Of a stretch of 64,000 nt of DNA, positions 41,174-49,363 are shown in pieces. Location of the stretch: positions 5,208,001 through 5,272,000 of the forward strand of contig NZ_CP094516.1 of the NCBI RefSeq assembly GCF_029909975.1, written 5' to 3'. Within the stretch, counting starts at the first letter, position 1, and each line of letters starts with the position of its first letter. The notes beneath the pieces were generated by a model. The model made no database searches. It was not told where the DNA came from and worked only from the letters and a program-made list of their open reading frames with translations. The stretch is from Bradyrhizobium sp. ISRA430 (GTDB lineage Bacteria > Pseudomonadota > Alphaproteobacteria > Rhizobiales > Xanthobacteraceae). Both the position numbers and the translations under genes were made by a program.

Positions 41174-41533
41174 TCACCGGGACTGGTAGTCGGGGCTCTT
41201 CATGTGTTTCCTGGTACCGCTTACGCCGACAGATCGCTTCGAAGGACGCTCACGCATCTCGGCACGAGCGTTGTTCGGATTGTTCGCGTTGCCCATAGCA
41301 TTGGCGGAGCCCGCTGCAGCATTGGCGGAGCCCGCTGCGTTGGGGGAACCTGCAGCGCCACCCGGCCCTATGAGGCCCGACTTTCCGGCGGGCGTCTGCG
41401 TATTTTTGTTGAGGGCATCACGATCCGGATACATTGCGCAGTCTACGCATTGCGCGGACGCGAAGGATGTCAGGGAAATCGACATCAAAACCGACATCAA
41501 AGATGTGGCGACCAGGGTCTTGTAGTTCATCAT
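41174..41533 (-). CDS. Secreted low-complexity protein
   Basis: 119 residues. Signal peptide to about residue 27 (TSFASAQ), a single CVDC near the mature N-terminus, then a Gly/Ala/Asn/Ser-rich stretch with the repeated unit GSANAAA/GSANAMG, and a basic C-terminus. The DNA carries a matching tandem duplication around 41300-41340. I do not recognise a family. The CVDC pair and the island-edge position are the only clues to function. Confidence 0.62.
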   Translation of the reverse strand: MMNYKTLVATSLMSVLMSISLTSFASAQCVDCAMYPDRDALNKNTQTPAGKSGLIGPGGAAGSPNAAGSANAAAGSANAMGNANNPNNARAEMRERPSKRSVGVSGTRKHMKSPDYQSR

Positions 41534-41679
41534 TGGATCTTCCCTTGGTTTTGTCGTTGCCCAGCTAAGCCGGGATTCTCGCCGATCGCTCGGCAGAGTC
41601 TGCTACCCGAGAAACAGTTCGGCGTGCTTTGGTTCGCCGCCTCACGAACAGGGCTGATGTGCGCGCGCGTCAGGGCGAT

Positions 41680-41890
41680 CGCCCGACGCTCTTGACCGGC
41701 GATACGGTGCTGAGAATGCTCCGCAACGAGCATCCGCACACCGTCCTGGGCCCGTCGATGGAAATGAAACTCAGAGCGGAACTGACAGCGGAAGAAGCGG
41801 CTGAAGCTGTGGACCAGGATCACGTCGAGCGGTGGCCGCCTGACCCTGCCGCCAAGGTCGTCTATGACCTCAATCCCAGCAGCGTACGTC
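41680..41890 (-). pseudogene. Serine recombinase remnant
   Basis: One frame retains [19 protein letters not shown] followed by FHFHRRAQDGVR, clearly related to the active integrase at 1274-2908 ([20 protein letters not shown]). Upstream similarity to the [10 protein letters not shown] region continues in a shifted frame. The catalytic serine segment and the DNA-binding domains are missing. It is a decayed second integrase about 40 kb from the intact one. Confidence 0.82.
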
Positions 41891-42002
41891 GTCGGGCCAG
41901 CCATGAATCAGCATGAGAGGCCCGCCCGCGCCGACGGGCCATTACGACGTCCCGCTGCTGCGAGCGCAGACATCAGGCTCCCTCTGCCCCGGCGATCGAT
42001 CG

Positions 42003-42431
42003 CTAGAACTGCGTATGCTCGCCGCCAGGCTCGGATATCTGGGCAAGAGCCACACCGGCGCTCCCGTTCGCCTTGCGTGCGACATCGCCGAGTGCAATCA
42101 CACCAACGAGGCGTTTGTCGCTGTTAAGGACCGGCAGCCGGCGAACCTGAAGATCCCCCATGGATTGACAGGCCGCTTCGACGTCTTCGTCTTCAAAGCA
42201 ATACATCACGTCCGCGGTCATAGCCTCGGCGACCGGTGTCTCGGGCCCTCGCCCTTTGCCAATCGCGCGAATAGCGATGTCCCGGTCGGTGATCATTCCG
42301 ACGAGCCGGTCATCGGCGCCAACCGGCAGAAAGCCGACGCCAAGGGCGGACATGAGCTCTGCGGCGGATTGAATCGTGTCCTGGGGATTGACGACTTTTG
42401 GTTCGGTGGTCATTGCCTCGCGAACAAGCAT
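42003..42431 (-). CDS. Tandem CBS-domain protein
   Basis: 142 residues from ATG 42431, with ggagc ahead. Two CBS motifs: MTTEPKVVNPQDTIQSAAELMSALGVGFLPV with LVGMITDRDIAIRAI, then ADVMYCFEDEDVEAACQSM with QVRRLPVLNSDKRLVGVIALGDVA. Such stand-alone CBS pairs bind adenine nucleotides and regulate partner proteins, often under stress. The C-terminus is short and polar. It has no operon partner. Confidence 0.92.
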   Translation of the reverse strand: MLVREAMTTEPKVVNPQDTIQSAAELMSALGVGFLPVGADDRLVGMITDRDIAIRAIGKGRGPETPVAEAMTADVMYCFEDEDVEAACQSMGDLQVRRLPVLNSDKRLVGVIALGDVARKANGSAGVALAQISEPGGEHTQF

Positions 42432-42567
42432 CTGGGTGCTCCTATTTGGCGCGGCGAATTTACGATCGGTAACTGCCGGCGATGCGGTCCCCCGCCGGCA
42501 CAAGTCTCGTTTGCGGCTGCCGAAGATCGACTCACCGTCTATTGAAGGCGCCGATCCGAGTGGCCTC

Positions 42568-42861
42568 TCAGTGTTTCACGTGCTCGAACACCACGATCAC
42601 GCCGGTTGGCTCGGGTTCATGTGCCATCAGGCGCGTCAGATCCGAATCGCCCCAGTCGGCCAGGCTCACGACTTCGCCGCTCTGGCGATCGGCCCCGACC
42701 GACTGCGCGGGCTCGAGAACCTTGAGTCCGCTCTCGTCGACGAAGAACGTGTGCTCGCCAAACATGCTGTTGAGTTGCGGCATGGCGGGATGCTCGTCGG
42801 GGAGCACCTGAGCACCCAGTTGCCTGACGGTCTGCTTCACCTGTTCGGACGTTAGCTTCAT
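42568..42861 (-). CDS. Conserved-looking small soluble protein
   Basis: 97 residues from ATG 42861, preferred over upstream ATGs because cggagc lies just ahead of it. Predicted soluble: KLTSEQVKQTVRQLGAQVLPDEHPAMPQL, MFGEHTFFVDESGLKVL and GVIVVFEHVKH. No motif that I recognise. It neighbours the CBS gene on the same strand, 136 bp upstream of it, so co-regulation is possible. Confidence 0.65.
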   Translation of the reverse strand: MKLTSEQVKQTVRQLGAQVLPDEHPAMPQLNSMFGEHTFFVDESGLKVLEPAQSVGADRQSGEVVSLADWGDSDLTRLMAHEPEPTGVIVVFEHVKH

Positions 42862-43074
42862 GGGCTGCTCCGTTTCTGTCATGTCAGGTTTCATAGCGGC
42901 CGAGGCGAACGTTCCATGCGCCCTGGTTCGCCTGGCTCAAGTTTCCGAACGGGTGCTGCGGACAAATGTTCCAGCGCAATGCATTTCGTGATGACGGATT
43001 GCATCCGCCGCGCTGATGGCACTGGATCGCCACGATAAGCACATCATTGAGCGACCCGGTACGACCGGATCCGG

Positions 43075-43761
43075 CTATTCGCTCCGGTTCTCGCCGACCG
43101 ACAGCGCGCAGATCCGCGACATATGCGTGTAGGGCAGACCGGTCTCCTCGGCCCAGGCGTTGAACTGCGCCTGCACCTTGGCGAGATCGCCCTTCGACTT
43201 CACCTCCTCAGCAATGTCGAGGCCGGCGCCACGCAGGCAGGCAACGACGTCCTTAGATGTGACAAAGCCGTCCCAGCCGATGAAGCGCAGCAGCATCTGG
43301 CCGGTGTTGCCTCCGAGCCGGCTGCCGCGCTTGGTAAGGAGATCGAGCAGGCCGATCTCGTCGGATGAGGGCCACTTCGCTAGGAACTTGCCGAAGCTGC
43401 CGTGCTCTCGTGCGATCTCCTGGACGAAGGCAGCGTTCTCGCGCACCGACATGATCTTGGCGCCATTGCGAACGATGCGCGTGTCGCGCATCAGGTCCTC
43501 CCAATAGTCCTCGGGCTGGAAGGCCAGCTTGGCCGGCTGGAAGCGCAGGAATGCATCTTCAAACCCGTCCCATTTGGTCTCGATCACGCTCCAAGCGAAG
43601 CCTGCGCAAAACACCCGCTTGGTCATCTCCGCAAGGATGCGATCGTCGCCTAGTTTCGTCAGCCGCTTCAGGTCGGGCTTTGCCGGCATCAGCTTTTCCA
43701 GTGCCGTGGGCCCGCCCTTGCGCTTTTCGGCACGGGCACGAATGGTCTTGAAGGAGGTCAT
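43075..43761 (-). CDS. DNA-3-methyladenine glycosylase I-type protein
   Basis: 228 residues. A helix-hairpin-helix glycosylase pattern: FCAGFAWSVIETKWDGFEDAFLRFQPAKLA at the substrate pocket, DTRIVRNGAKIMSVRENA, and RLGGNTGQMLLRFIGWDGFV near the hairpin. It resembles Tag family members but has an N-terminal extension and lacks the obvious C-terminal zinc-binding His/Cys set, so it belongs to a divergent branch. Role: base-excision repair of alkylated adenine. Confidence 0.85.
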   Translation of the reverse strand: MTSFKTIRARAEKRKGGPTALEKLMPAKPDLKRLTKLGDDRILAEMTKRVFCAGFAWSVIETKWDGFEDAFLRFQPAKLAFQPEDYWEDLMRDTRIVRNGAKIMSVRENAAFVQEIAREHGSFGKFLAKWPSSDEIGLLDLLTKRGSRLGGNTGQMLLRFIGWDGFVTSKDVVACLRGAGLDIAEEVKSKGDLAKVQAQFNAWAEETGLPYTHMSRICALSVGENRSE

Positions 43762-43958
43762 ACGGTCACCGCGGGTGGGGGCGCATCACGACAGCAGACT
43801 TCGATGACTTCGTCCAGTGCGGTGCCGCCAACGGCCTCCGCGAGCGCGAACGCGGTGCAATACGAACGCGCGCCAATAAGCGTCCGATGACCGGTCGCCG
43901 GCTGATTTGACGCGGCAGGCAGGCACTGGGCTGGTCTGGTTCTTGCTTTTCCAATCAT
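43758..43958 (-). CDS. Possible small ORF coupled to the glycosylase
   Basis: 66 residues. The C-terminal half (ALAEAVGGTALDEVIEVCCRD) looks protein-like and the stop overlaps the glycosylase start by 4 bp, which favours a real, translationally coupled gene. No family is recognised and the N-terminus is low complexity. It lies where the promoters of the divergent genes would be expected, so it may be spurious. Confidence 0.3.
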   Translation of the reverse strand: MIGKARTRPAQCLPAASNQPATGHRTLIGARSYCTAFALAEAVGGTALDEVIEVCCRDAPPPAVTV

Positions 43959-44002
43959 CCGGATTGCCGGCTTCGTTCATTTCCTGGGCAATTGGATTTT
44001 CA

Positions 44003-44830
44003 ATGCGCTGCCTGGTCGTTGCAGACCTGCACTACTCGCTGCCGCAGTTTGACTGGCTGGTGAGCGCCGCGCCGCATTTCGACCTGATCATCTTTGCCGG
44101 CGACGCCCTCGATGTCGGCTCCATGGTGGACTTTCGCGCACAGATCGTGGTGGTGAGAAAGTACCTTGCGCTGCTGGCCGGTCAGACGCGCGTCATCCTT
44201 TGTTCCGGCAATCACGACCTCGACGAGCGCAATGCGGAGGGCGAGAAGATCGCACGCTGGATCGCGGGGGTGCGCGAGCTCGGGATCGCCTGCGACGGCG
44301 ACAGCCTCACCATCGACGACACGTTGTTCACGGTGTGCCCGTGGTGGGATGGGCCGCAGGTCAAGCAGTGCATCGCGGACCAGCTTCGCGACGCCGCCGG
44401 CAAACGGCCGCAGCGATGGATCTGGGCCCATCACGCGCCGCCGGCGGATTCGCCGACGAGCTGGGACGGCAAGCGCTTCTTCGGCGACGTCGAGCTCGTG
44501 CAGTGGATCATGCAGTATCAGCCCTCGATGGTGATCTCGGGCCACGTGCATCAGTCGCCGTTCATCAAGGACGGCTCATGGTTCGACCGGCTGGGTCCGA
44601 CCTGGGTGTTCAACGCGGGCCTACAACCCGGCCGGCCGCCGACACATATCGTACTGGATCTCGATGCGAACCGGGCGTTCTGGCTTGCCGCCGGCGAAGC
44701 ACAGTGGATCGGTCTCAACGCGCCGCTGAAGCGGCCCGCTGCATTTGTCGAGGAGCCGCCGGACTGGCTCACATCCTTGGATCGGATTGCCGATCCGAGC
44801 CTGGCGAGACCTCAAGCGGCGGCAGGTTGA
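44003..44830 (+). CDS. Metallophosphoesterase
   Basis: 275 residues from ATG 44003. Calcineurin-like motifs in order: VVADLHYS (D-x-H), FAGDALD (GD), CSGNHDLD (GNHD), WAHHAPP and ISGHVHQSPF (GH-x-H). All metal ligands are present. It is a soluble phosphodiesterase or phosphatase of unknown substrate. The last 62 bases overlap the convergent cyclic-nucleotide-binding gene. Confidence 0.9.
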   Translation: MRCLVVADLHYSLPQFDWLVSAAPHFDLIIFAGDALDVGSMVDFRAQIVVVRKYLALLAGQTRVILCSGNHDLDERNAEGEKIARWIAGVRELGIACDGDSLTIDDTLFTVCPWWDGPQVKQCIADQLRDAAGKRPQRWIWAHHAPPADSPTSWDGKRFFGDVELVQWIMQYQPSMVISGHVHQSPFIKDGSWFDRLGPTWVFNAGLQPGRPPTHIVLDLDANRAFWLAAGEAQWIGLNAPLKRPAAFVEEPPDWLTSLDRIADPSLARPQAAAG

Positions 44831-45257
44831 TCATGCTCTGGAGCACCTCGCCGACCATCGCCAGATGCGTGCCGTGGCCAGCATATTGCCGCTTGAGATC
44901 GGCGAGATAGGTGTTGGCGACGTTGAGCCGCTGGGCCAGCATGCGCGCGATCAGGATCGCCACATCCGGCTCCCGCTTGAGGAAAGAGGCGGCATCGTCG
45001 AATTCGTAGATGATCGCATCGGAGCAGGCCCGCACCGTCGCGGTGTGTGGCTGGCCGAGCAGCACGGACATTTCGCCGAGCACCGCACCGGGCTCGGTGA
45101 TGGTGGCGACCACCATGTCGCCCTTGATCACCTCGAGCTTGCCCTCCATCAGAACGTAGAGATGGCCTGTGGTCCCGCCCTCGGCGATGACGAGCGTGCC
45201 GGCCTTGACCTGCCGCTCCGTCCCGCCGGTGCAAAAGTCCAAAACTGAGGGCATCAA
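44769..45257 (-). CDS. Cyclic-nucleotide-binding-domain protein
   Basis: 162 residues (second Met at 45254 is an equal start). A single cNMP-binding beta-roll: VKAGTLVIAEGGTTGHLYVLMEGKLEVI, then AVLGEMSVLLGQPHTATVRA as the phosphate-binding cassette, and a C-terminal helix (FLKREPDVAILIARMLAQRL). No DNA-binding helix-turn-helix follows, so it is not a Crp-type regulator and probably controls a partner protein. It overlaps the convergent phosphoesterase gene by 62 bp. Confidence 0.9.
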   Translation of the reverse strand: MMPSVLDFCTGGTERQVKAGTLVIAEGGTTGHLYVLMEGKLEVIKGDMVVATITEPGAVLGEMSVLLGQPHTATVRACSDAIIYEFDDAASFLKREPDVAILIARMLAQRLNVANTYLADLKRQYAGHGTHLAMVGEVLQSMINLPPLEVSPGSDRQSDPRM

Positions 45258-45383
45258 CGATACTCCCGATGCGGCCGAGACTAGGCGCGGGATCGACAGA
45301 CGTCGAAGCGATAAATGTTGCGACGTTGCTCAATTTTTCGGCATCACGGCCGATGCTAAAGAGCCGATGCTAAAGACTTGGCG

Positions 45384-46115
45384 CTAAAGACTTGGCGCCG
45401 GCTCCAGCGGCAGGGACTGGAGGCCGCCAAAACGGCGTTCACGGCCGTGGAAGGACGCCAGCGCCTCGGCAAGATCATTGGCGTCGAATTCGGGCCACAT
45501 CCGCTCGGTGAAGTGCAGCTCGGCGTAGGCGCCTTCCCATAGCAGGAAGTCTGACAGCCGTTTCTCGCCGGAGGTGCGGATGATCAGATCGACGTCGCGC
45601 AAGGACGCTTCCCCGGTGACGAGCTGGGAGAATGCCTCGCGGGTGAGGCTCGTCAGCGCGGCCGCCTTGGCCGCGGCGTTGAGGATGGCATCGCGCGCCG
45701 AATAGTCGACGGCGATGCGCAAGTGCAGCACGTTGCCATGCGCCGTTGCGTCCTCAGCACGCGCGATAGCGGCGGCGATGCCGTCCGGCAGGCGGTCGCG
45801 GCGGCCGATCACGGTGAGGCGCACGCCGTTCTTCAGCAGGCTCTGCACCTCGTTGGCGAGATAGAAGCGGAGCAGCGTCATGAGTGCGGCGACCTCGGCC
45901 TTGGGCCTGCGCCAATTGTCGGTCGAGAAGGCATAGAGCGTCAGCGTGCCGATGCCCTGCCTGGGCGCGGCCTCGACGATGCGGCGGATCGCCTCGACGC
46001 CGGCTTCATGGCCGCGTGCGCGCGACAGGCCGCGGCGCGTCGCCCATCGTCCGTTGCCGTCCATGATGATGCCAACGTGAAGCTTCTCGTTCTGGGACGT
46101 GACGCCACTTTGCAT
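45384..46115 (-). CDS. uppS: Polyprenyl (undecaprenyl) diphosphate synthase
   Basis: 243 residues from ATG 46115, with cggaga ahead. cis-Prenyltransferase signature HVGIIMDGNGRWATRRGLSR near the N-terminus, TLYAFSTDNWRRP, and the C-terminal IRTSGEKRLSDFLLWEGAYAELHF. It makes long-chain polyprenyl diphosphate for cell-wall or glycolipid carriers. Its separate location from cell-envelope genes and the tie to a winged-helix regulator suggest this is a second, conditional copy. A 17-bp palindrome overlaps its start codon. Confidence 0.93.
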   Translation of the reverse strand: MQSGVTSQNEKLHVGIIMDGNGRWATRRGLSRARGHEAGVEAIRRIVEAAPRQGIGTLTLYAFSTDNWRRPKAEVAALMTLLRFYLANEVQSLLKNGVRLTVIGRRDRLPDGIAAAIARAEDATAHGNVLHLRIAVDYSARDAILNAAAKAAALTSLTREAFSQLVTGEASLRDVDLIIRTSGEKRLSDFLLWEGAYAELHFTERMWPEFDANDLAEALASFHGRERRFGGLQSLPLEPAPSL

Positions 46116-46123
46116 TGCAAAGT
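46107..46123. promoter_or_regulatory. 17-bp palindrome over the uppS start (shared operator)
   Basis: ACTTTG-N5-CAAAGT with a fully symmetric centre. It contains the uppS start codon. The same ACTTTG-N5-CAAAGT occurs at 47180-47196 ahead of the operon's first gene, so the winged-helix protein encoded between them is the obvious binder. Confidence 0.6.
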
Positions 46124-46146
46124 CTCCGGTCAAAAAGGGGGGACGA

Positions 46147-46524
46147 TCAGGTCGGAAGGATGCCGAGCCTGCCGAGCGGCGGCGCTTCGCGGCCGGCGGC
46201 CTTGGCGGCGTCGCGCACGAGGCGCTCGAGCACGGCGAGATAGTCGAGGAAGCGGCGGCGGCCGGTCTTGGTCAGGCGGCAGGTGGTGTGCGGACGGTTG
46301 CCTTCGTAACCCTTGGTCACCTCGACGAGGCCGGCTTCCTGGAGCACGGCAAGATGCCGGCTGAGATTGCCGTCAGTCAGGCCGCAGAGCTGCTTGAGAT
46401 CGGCAAATGCCAGGCCTTTGGGATAAGCCATCAGCGAGGTCAGGAGCCCGAGCCTCGCCTTCTCGTGGATCACGCGGTCTAACCCCTCATAGGAAAACGG
46501 CGCGCTGTCAGTCTTCGACATCAT
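46147..46524 (-). CDS. Winged-helix transcriptional regulator
   Basis: 125 residues. VIHEKARLGLLTSLMAYPKGLAFADLKQLCGLTDGNLSRHLAVLQEAGLVEVTKGYEG is a complete winged helix-turn-helix of the MarR/ArsR-like 'winged helix DNA-binding' type, followed by TTCRLTKTGRRRFLDYL. No metal or ligand site is visible. It overlaps the upstream membrane-protein gene by 17 bp and lies 31 bp before uppS, forming a three-gene unit bracketed by two identical half-site palindromes. Confidence 0.9.
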   Translation of the reverse strand: MMSKTDSAPFSYEGLDRVIHEKARLGLLTSLMAYPKGLAFADLKQLCGLTDGNLSRHLAVLQEAGLVEVTKGYEGNRPHTTCRLTKTGRRRFLDYLAVLERLVRDAAKAAGREAPPLGRLGILPT

Positions 46525-47170
46525 TGTCTCCGGACGCGAAATACAGAATGGCCGCCATCACCGACTGGCCGATCACGAAGGGCAGGCCCATGGTCCATGG
46601 CGACAGCGTGTGGGTCCCGCTCGCCAGCACCACCACTGCGAAACCCGAGACGAAATACCAGGCGCCGGCAAGCGCGACGGTGCGCGGCAGCGAGCGGACG
46701 GAGGCGAAGATGCCGAGCGACACCAGGATCTGCCACAGGCCCGGCAAGAGCCAGAGCGTCTCGGCGGCGAACTTCCACATCACCACTGCAAGCAGCACGC
46801 CTGCGATGCCGGCGGGAAGGAACTGCTCGGCCGCCTGATGGATCATGGCATCGGCGAGGCCGGAGTGATGGCGGCGCGAACGCGCGCGCATTTCGATCCA
46901 GATCATCAGGCCGGACAGGACGGCGGCAATGAACCAGCCAAGGAAGAAGCGGAGCGGCTCGCCGGTGGGATCGCCGAGCAGCCAGAATTGCAGGAATGCG
47001 GTGATCAGCGCGACGGCGCCGGTTGCCGCCATGGTCGCGGGGCCGTAGCCGCGAAACGCCGTGCCGGCCGCGATCTGGCTGCGGATCGCCACGATATCGG
47101 CCAGTGCCTTGTCGAGATCGCGCATCTGCGACGCCAATATCTCGCTCCGTCCGCGTTTCCTTGTGATCAC
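46508..47170 (-). CDS. Integral membrane protein co-transcribed with the regulator
   Basis: 220 residues from GTG 47170 (ATG 47125 is possible). A short helical N-terminus (MRDLDKALADIVAIRSQIAAG) is followed by about six hydrophobic segments. No catalytic motif. Membrane protein plus small winged-helix regulator pairs are common in rhizobia and often respond to envelope conditions. The 3' end overlaps the regulator. Confidence 0.75.
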   Translation of the reverse strand: MITRKRGRSEILASQMRDLDKALADIVAIRSQIAAGTAFRGYGPATMAATGAVALITAFLQFWLLGDPTGEPLRFFLGWFIAAVLSGLMIWIEMRARSRRHHSGLADAMIHQAAEQFLPAGIAGVLLAVVMWKFAAETLWLLPGLWQILVSLGIFASVRSLPRTVALAGAWYFVSGFAVVVLASGTHTLSPWTMGLPFVIGQSVMAAILYFASGDNDVED

Positions 47171-47179
47171 TTACCGTTC

Positions 47180-47196
47180 ACTTTGTATCGCAAAGT
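47180..47196. promoter_or_regulatory. Second ACTTTG-N5-CAAAGT operator
   Basis: A 17-bp near-palindrome just upstream of the membrane-protein gene (start 47170). A further half-site (gtatcgcaaag) follows at 47202-47212 as a direct repeat. Probable autoregulatory site. Confidence 0.6.
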
Positions 47197-47328
47197 ATAC
47201 CGTATCGCAAAGCAACGGCAAGCCTGAAAGTCGATTACGGCGACACGGCCCCGAGCCAACAACTGCCGGTTGCACAGAATCGTGTCAGGCAGATAAGATG
47301 CGGATCATGGCATTCCGGGGGCGTTAAT

Positions 47329-48576
47329 ATGTTGAAGTCGGCTGTCATCGCGTGCCTGCTGCAGGCGCTCGCGATCGGAGTTGCGAATGCAGCGGGACCG
47401 TTCGGCTCGGTGAGCACCGGCAATTGGATCGGCGGTGCCTTCACCAATGATGAAACGCGCGCCTTCTCGCATTGTGCGGCGACCGCGCCCTATGCCAACG
47501 GCGTCAGCCTCGTCGTCGGCCAGAACGTGGCCGGTTCCTGGCTTTTGAGCTTTGCCAGCCCCGCATTCAAGTTCACCAAGGGCGAGAACGCCGCGATCGA
47601 CGTGATCTTCGACGGCCAGGAGCAGGCTCGGCTGTTCGCGACCGCCAATGCGCCGAACATGCTCACCGCCATCATGCCGCCCAACGTCACGCGCACGTTT
47701 CAGAAGGCGAGCCTGATGGTGGCGACCGCGGGTCGTACCGCGCTGCAGTTCCAGTTGACCTCGACCGCGCCCTTGATCGCGGCGCTCGCCAATTGCGTCA
47801 CCAGGGTGAAAGCCGACGGGATCGACAAGGCCGGCGATTTTACGAAGGTTGCCGCAAAGCCCCCGGCTGCCGCGGATAAGCAGACGCCCTCGCCAGCAGG
47901 CAAATCCGGTCGAGCCGTGAGCATCAGCGGCACGGGCTTCGTGGTCAGCCCGAGCGGGCATATCGTGACCAATCATCACGTGATTGACGGCTGCGTCGGG
48001 GATATCAAGGGCAATCTTGCCGGCGAGGCCGCGATGGTCTTGCGGGTCGTATCCAGCGATGCAACCAACGATCTCGCGCTGCTGCGAGCGCCGGCAACGG
48101 TCACATTCAAGGATTTTGCAAGAATCCGCGACCGCTCGATGCACTCCGGCGATTCCGTCGTGGCCATCGGCTTTCCCTTGCACGGCTTGCTCACCTCCGA
48201 CCTGACCGTGACCACCGGCGTCGTGAGTTCACTCAGCGGCATCCGCAATGACACAGGTCGCTTGCAGATCAGCGCGGCAATCCAGGCAGGCAACAGCGGT
48301 GGGCCGTTGTTCGATATGTCCGGCCAGGTGGCAGGCGTCGTTGTGTCCAAACTCAATGCACTGAGGATGATCAAGGAGACCGGGCAGCTTACCGAGAACA
48401 TCAACTTCGCCATCAAGACCGGTGCGCTGCGCGACTTCCTCGACAATTCGGTGGTGCCCTATCAGACCGCGGAGCCCAAGGGCGAGCTCAAGACCACCGA
48501 CATCGCCGGCAATGCACGCCCCTACACCATGCTGATCTCCTGCAACGGCACCGAGCAGGCGGACGCGAAGCGGTAG
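47329..48576 (+). CDS. Secreted trypsin-like serine protease
   Basis: 415 residues with a signal peptide (to about residue 21). The first about 170 residues have no recognised motif. The catalytic half has the triad: His in IVTNHHVIDG, Asp in DATNDLALLR, and Ser in IQAGNSGGPLFD. It resembles DegP/HtrA-type S1C peptidases but has no PDZ domain. Likely periplasmic protein quality control or processing. The 158-bp upstream region separates it from the regulator operon. Confidence 0.9.
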   Translation: MLKSAVIACLLQALAIGVANAAGPFGSVSTGNWIGGAFTNDETRAFSHCAATAPYANGVSLVVGQNVAGSWLLSFASPAFKFTKGENAAIDVIFDGQEQARLFATANAPNMLTAIMPPNVTRTFQKASLMVATAGRTALQFQLTSTAPLIAALANCVTRVKADGIDKAGDFTKVAAKPPAAADKQTPSPAGKSGRAVSISGTGFVVSPSGHIVTNHHVIDGCVGDIKGNLAGEAAMVLRVVSSDATNDLALLRAPATVTFKDFARIRDRSMHSGDSVVAIGFPLHGLLTSDLTVTTGVVSSLSGIRNDTGRLQISAAIQAGNSGGPLFDMSGQVAGVVVSKLNALRMIKETGQLTENINFAIKTGALRDFLDNSVVPYQTAEPKGELKTTDIAGNARPYTMLISCNGTEQADAKR

Positions 48577-48605
48577 GGTGATGGGCGCAATGGCCGGCGC
48601 GCCCC

Positions 48606-49343
48606 TCACCCGTGACAGCACGCCCCCTTGGTCGCCTGCGGCTCGTACTGGTCGCGCAGGCGGACCCAATCCATTGGATATGGCAGCCCCTCCTCGTGAC
48701 GGCCGAGCGGCGTGAGGTCGAGGTACTGATAGGCGGCATTCATCATGTCGAGGCCGCGCGCAAAGCAGGAATAGGTGTGAAAGATCTCGCCGGCCTCGTT
48801 GCGGTAGAACACGCTGATGCCGGGCAGCTCGGGGCCATAGAACGGCGTGGTACCGAAATTGTACTTCGGCACGCCCTTGTCGATTTGCTCGCGACTGAAC
48901 GTGACTTCGTAGTCGGAGTTGAAGTCGTTGTCGCCGGAGGAGACCCAATCGAAGGTCCAGCCCATCCGCTTCTTGAAGGCCTCGAGCTTGGCCACCGGCG
49001 CCAGCGAGACCGCGACCATAGTGGTGTCGCGCGCGGCGAGGTGCGGCACCATGCGCTCAAACCCGTCGGCCCAGAACGAGCAGCTCTTGCAGGCGGCGTC
49101 CCAGTCGGGCGCGAACATCACGTGCTGCACCACGAGTTGCGGCCGGCCCTTGAAGAGATCGCCGAGGGTGATCTTACCGTTCGGGCTGTCGAAGACGTAG
49201 TTCTTGTCGACCTTGACCCACGGAAGCCGGCGGCGTTCCTCGGCGAGGCGCTCGCGCGCCTGTGTCAGCTCCTTCTCATGCGCCAGATGGGCTTTGCGGG
49301 CCGCAATCCATTGCTCGCGCGAGACGATCTGATGTTGTTGCAT
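48606..49343 (-). CDS. DUF899 thioredoxin-like protein
   Basis: 245 residues from ATG 49343. Typical DUF899 opening (VSREQWIAARKAHLAHEKELTQARERLAEERR), LVVQHVMFAPDWDAACKSCSFWADGF with a Cys-x2-Cys at the thioredoxin-like position, and SVFYRNEAGEIFHTYSCFARG. It lies 20 bp after the SRPBCC gene in an ArsR/SRPBCC/DUF899 operon, a common bacterial arrangement of unknown physiological role. It ends with CCHG. Confidence 0.9.
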   Translation of the reverse strand: MQQHQIVSREQWIAARKAHLAHEKELTQARERLAEERRRLPWVKVDKNYVFDSPNGKITLGDLFKGRPQLVVQHVMFAPDWDAACKSCSFWADGFERMVPHLAARDTTMVAVSLAPVAKLEAFKKRMGWTFDWVSSGDNDFNSDYEVTFSREQIDKGVPKYNFGTTPFYGPELPGISVFYRNEAGEIFHTYSCFARGLDMMNAAYQYLDLTPLGRHEEGLPYPMDWVRLRDQYEPQATKGACCHG

Positions 49344-49363
49344 GGCGTCCTCCTCTGAAGGGA

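Noticed and set aside
41290..41345. Possible CRISPR-like repeat
   Set aside because: Only two or three short GC-rich repeats, in frame within a low-complexity secreted protein.
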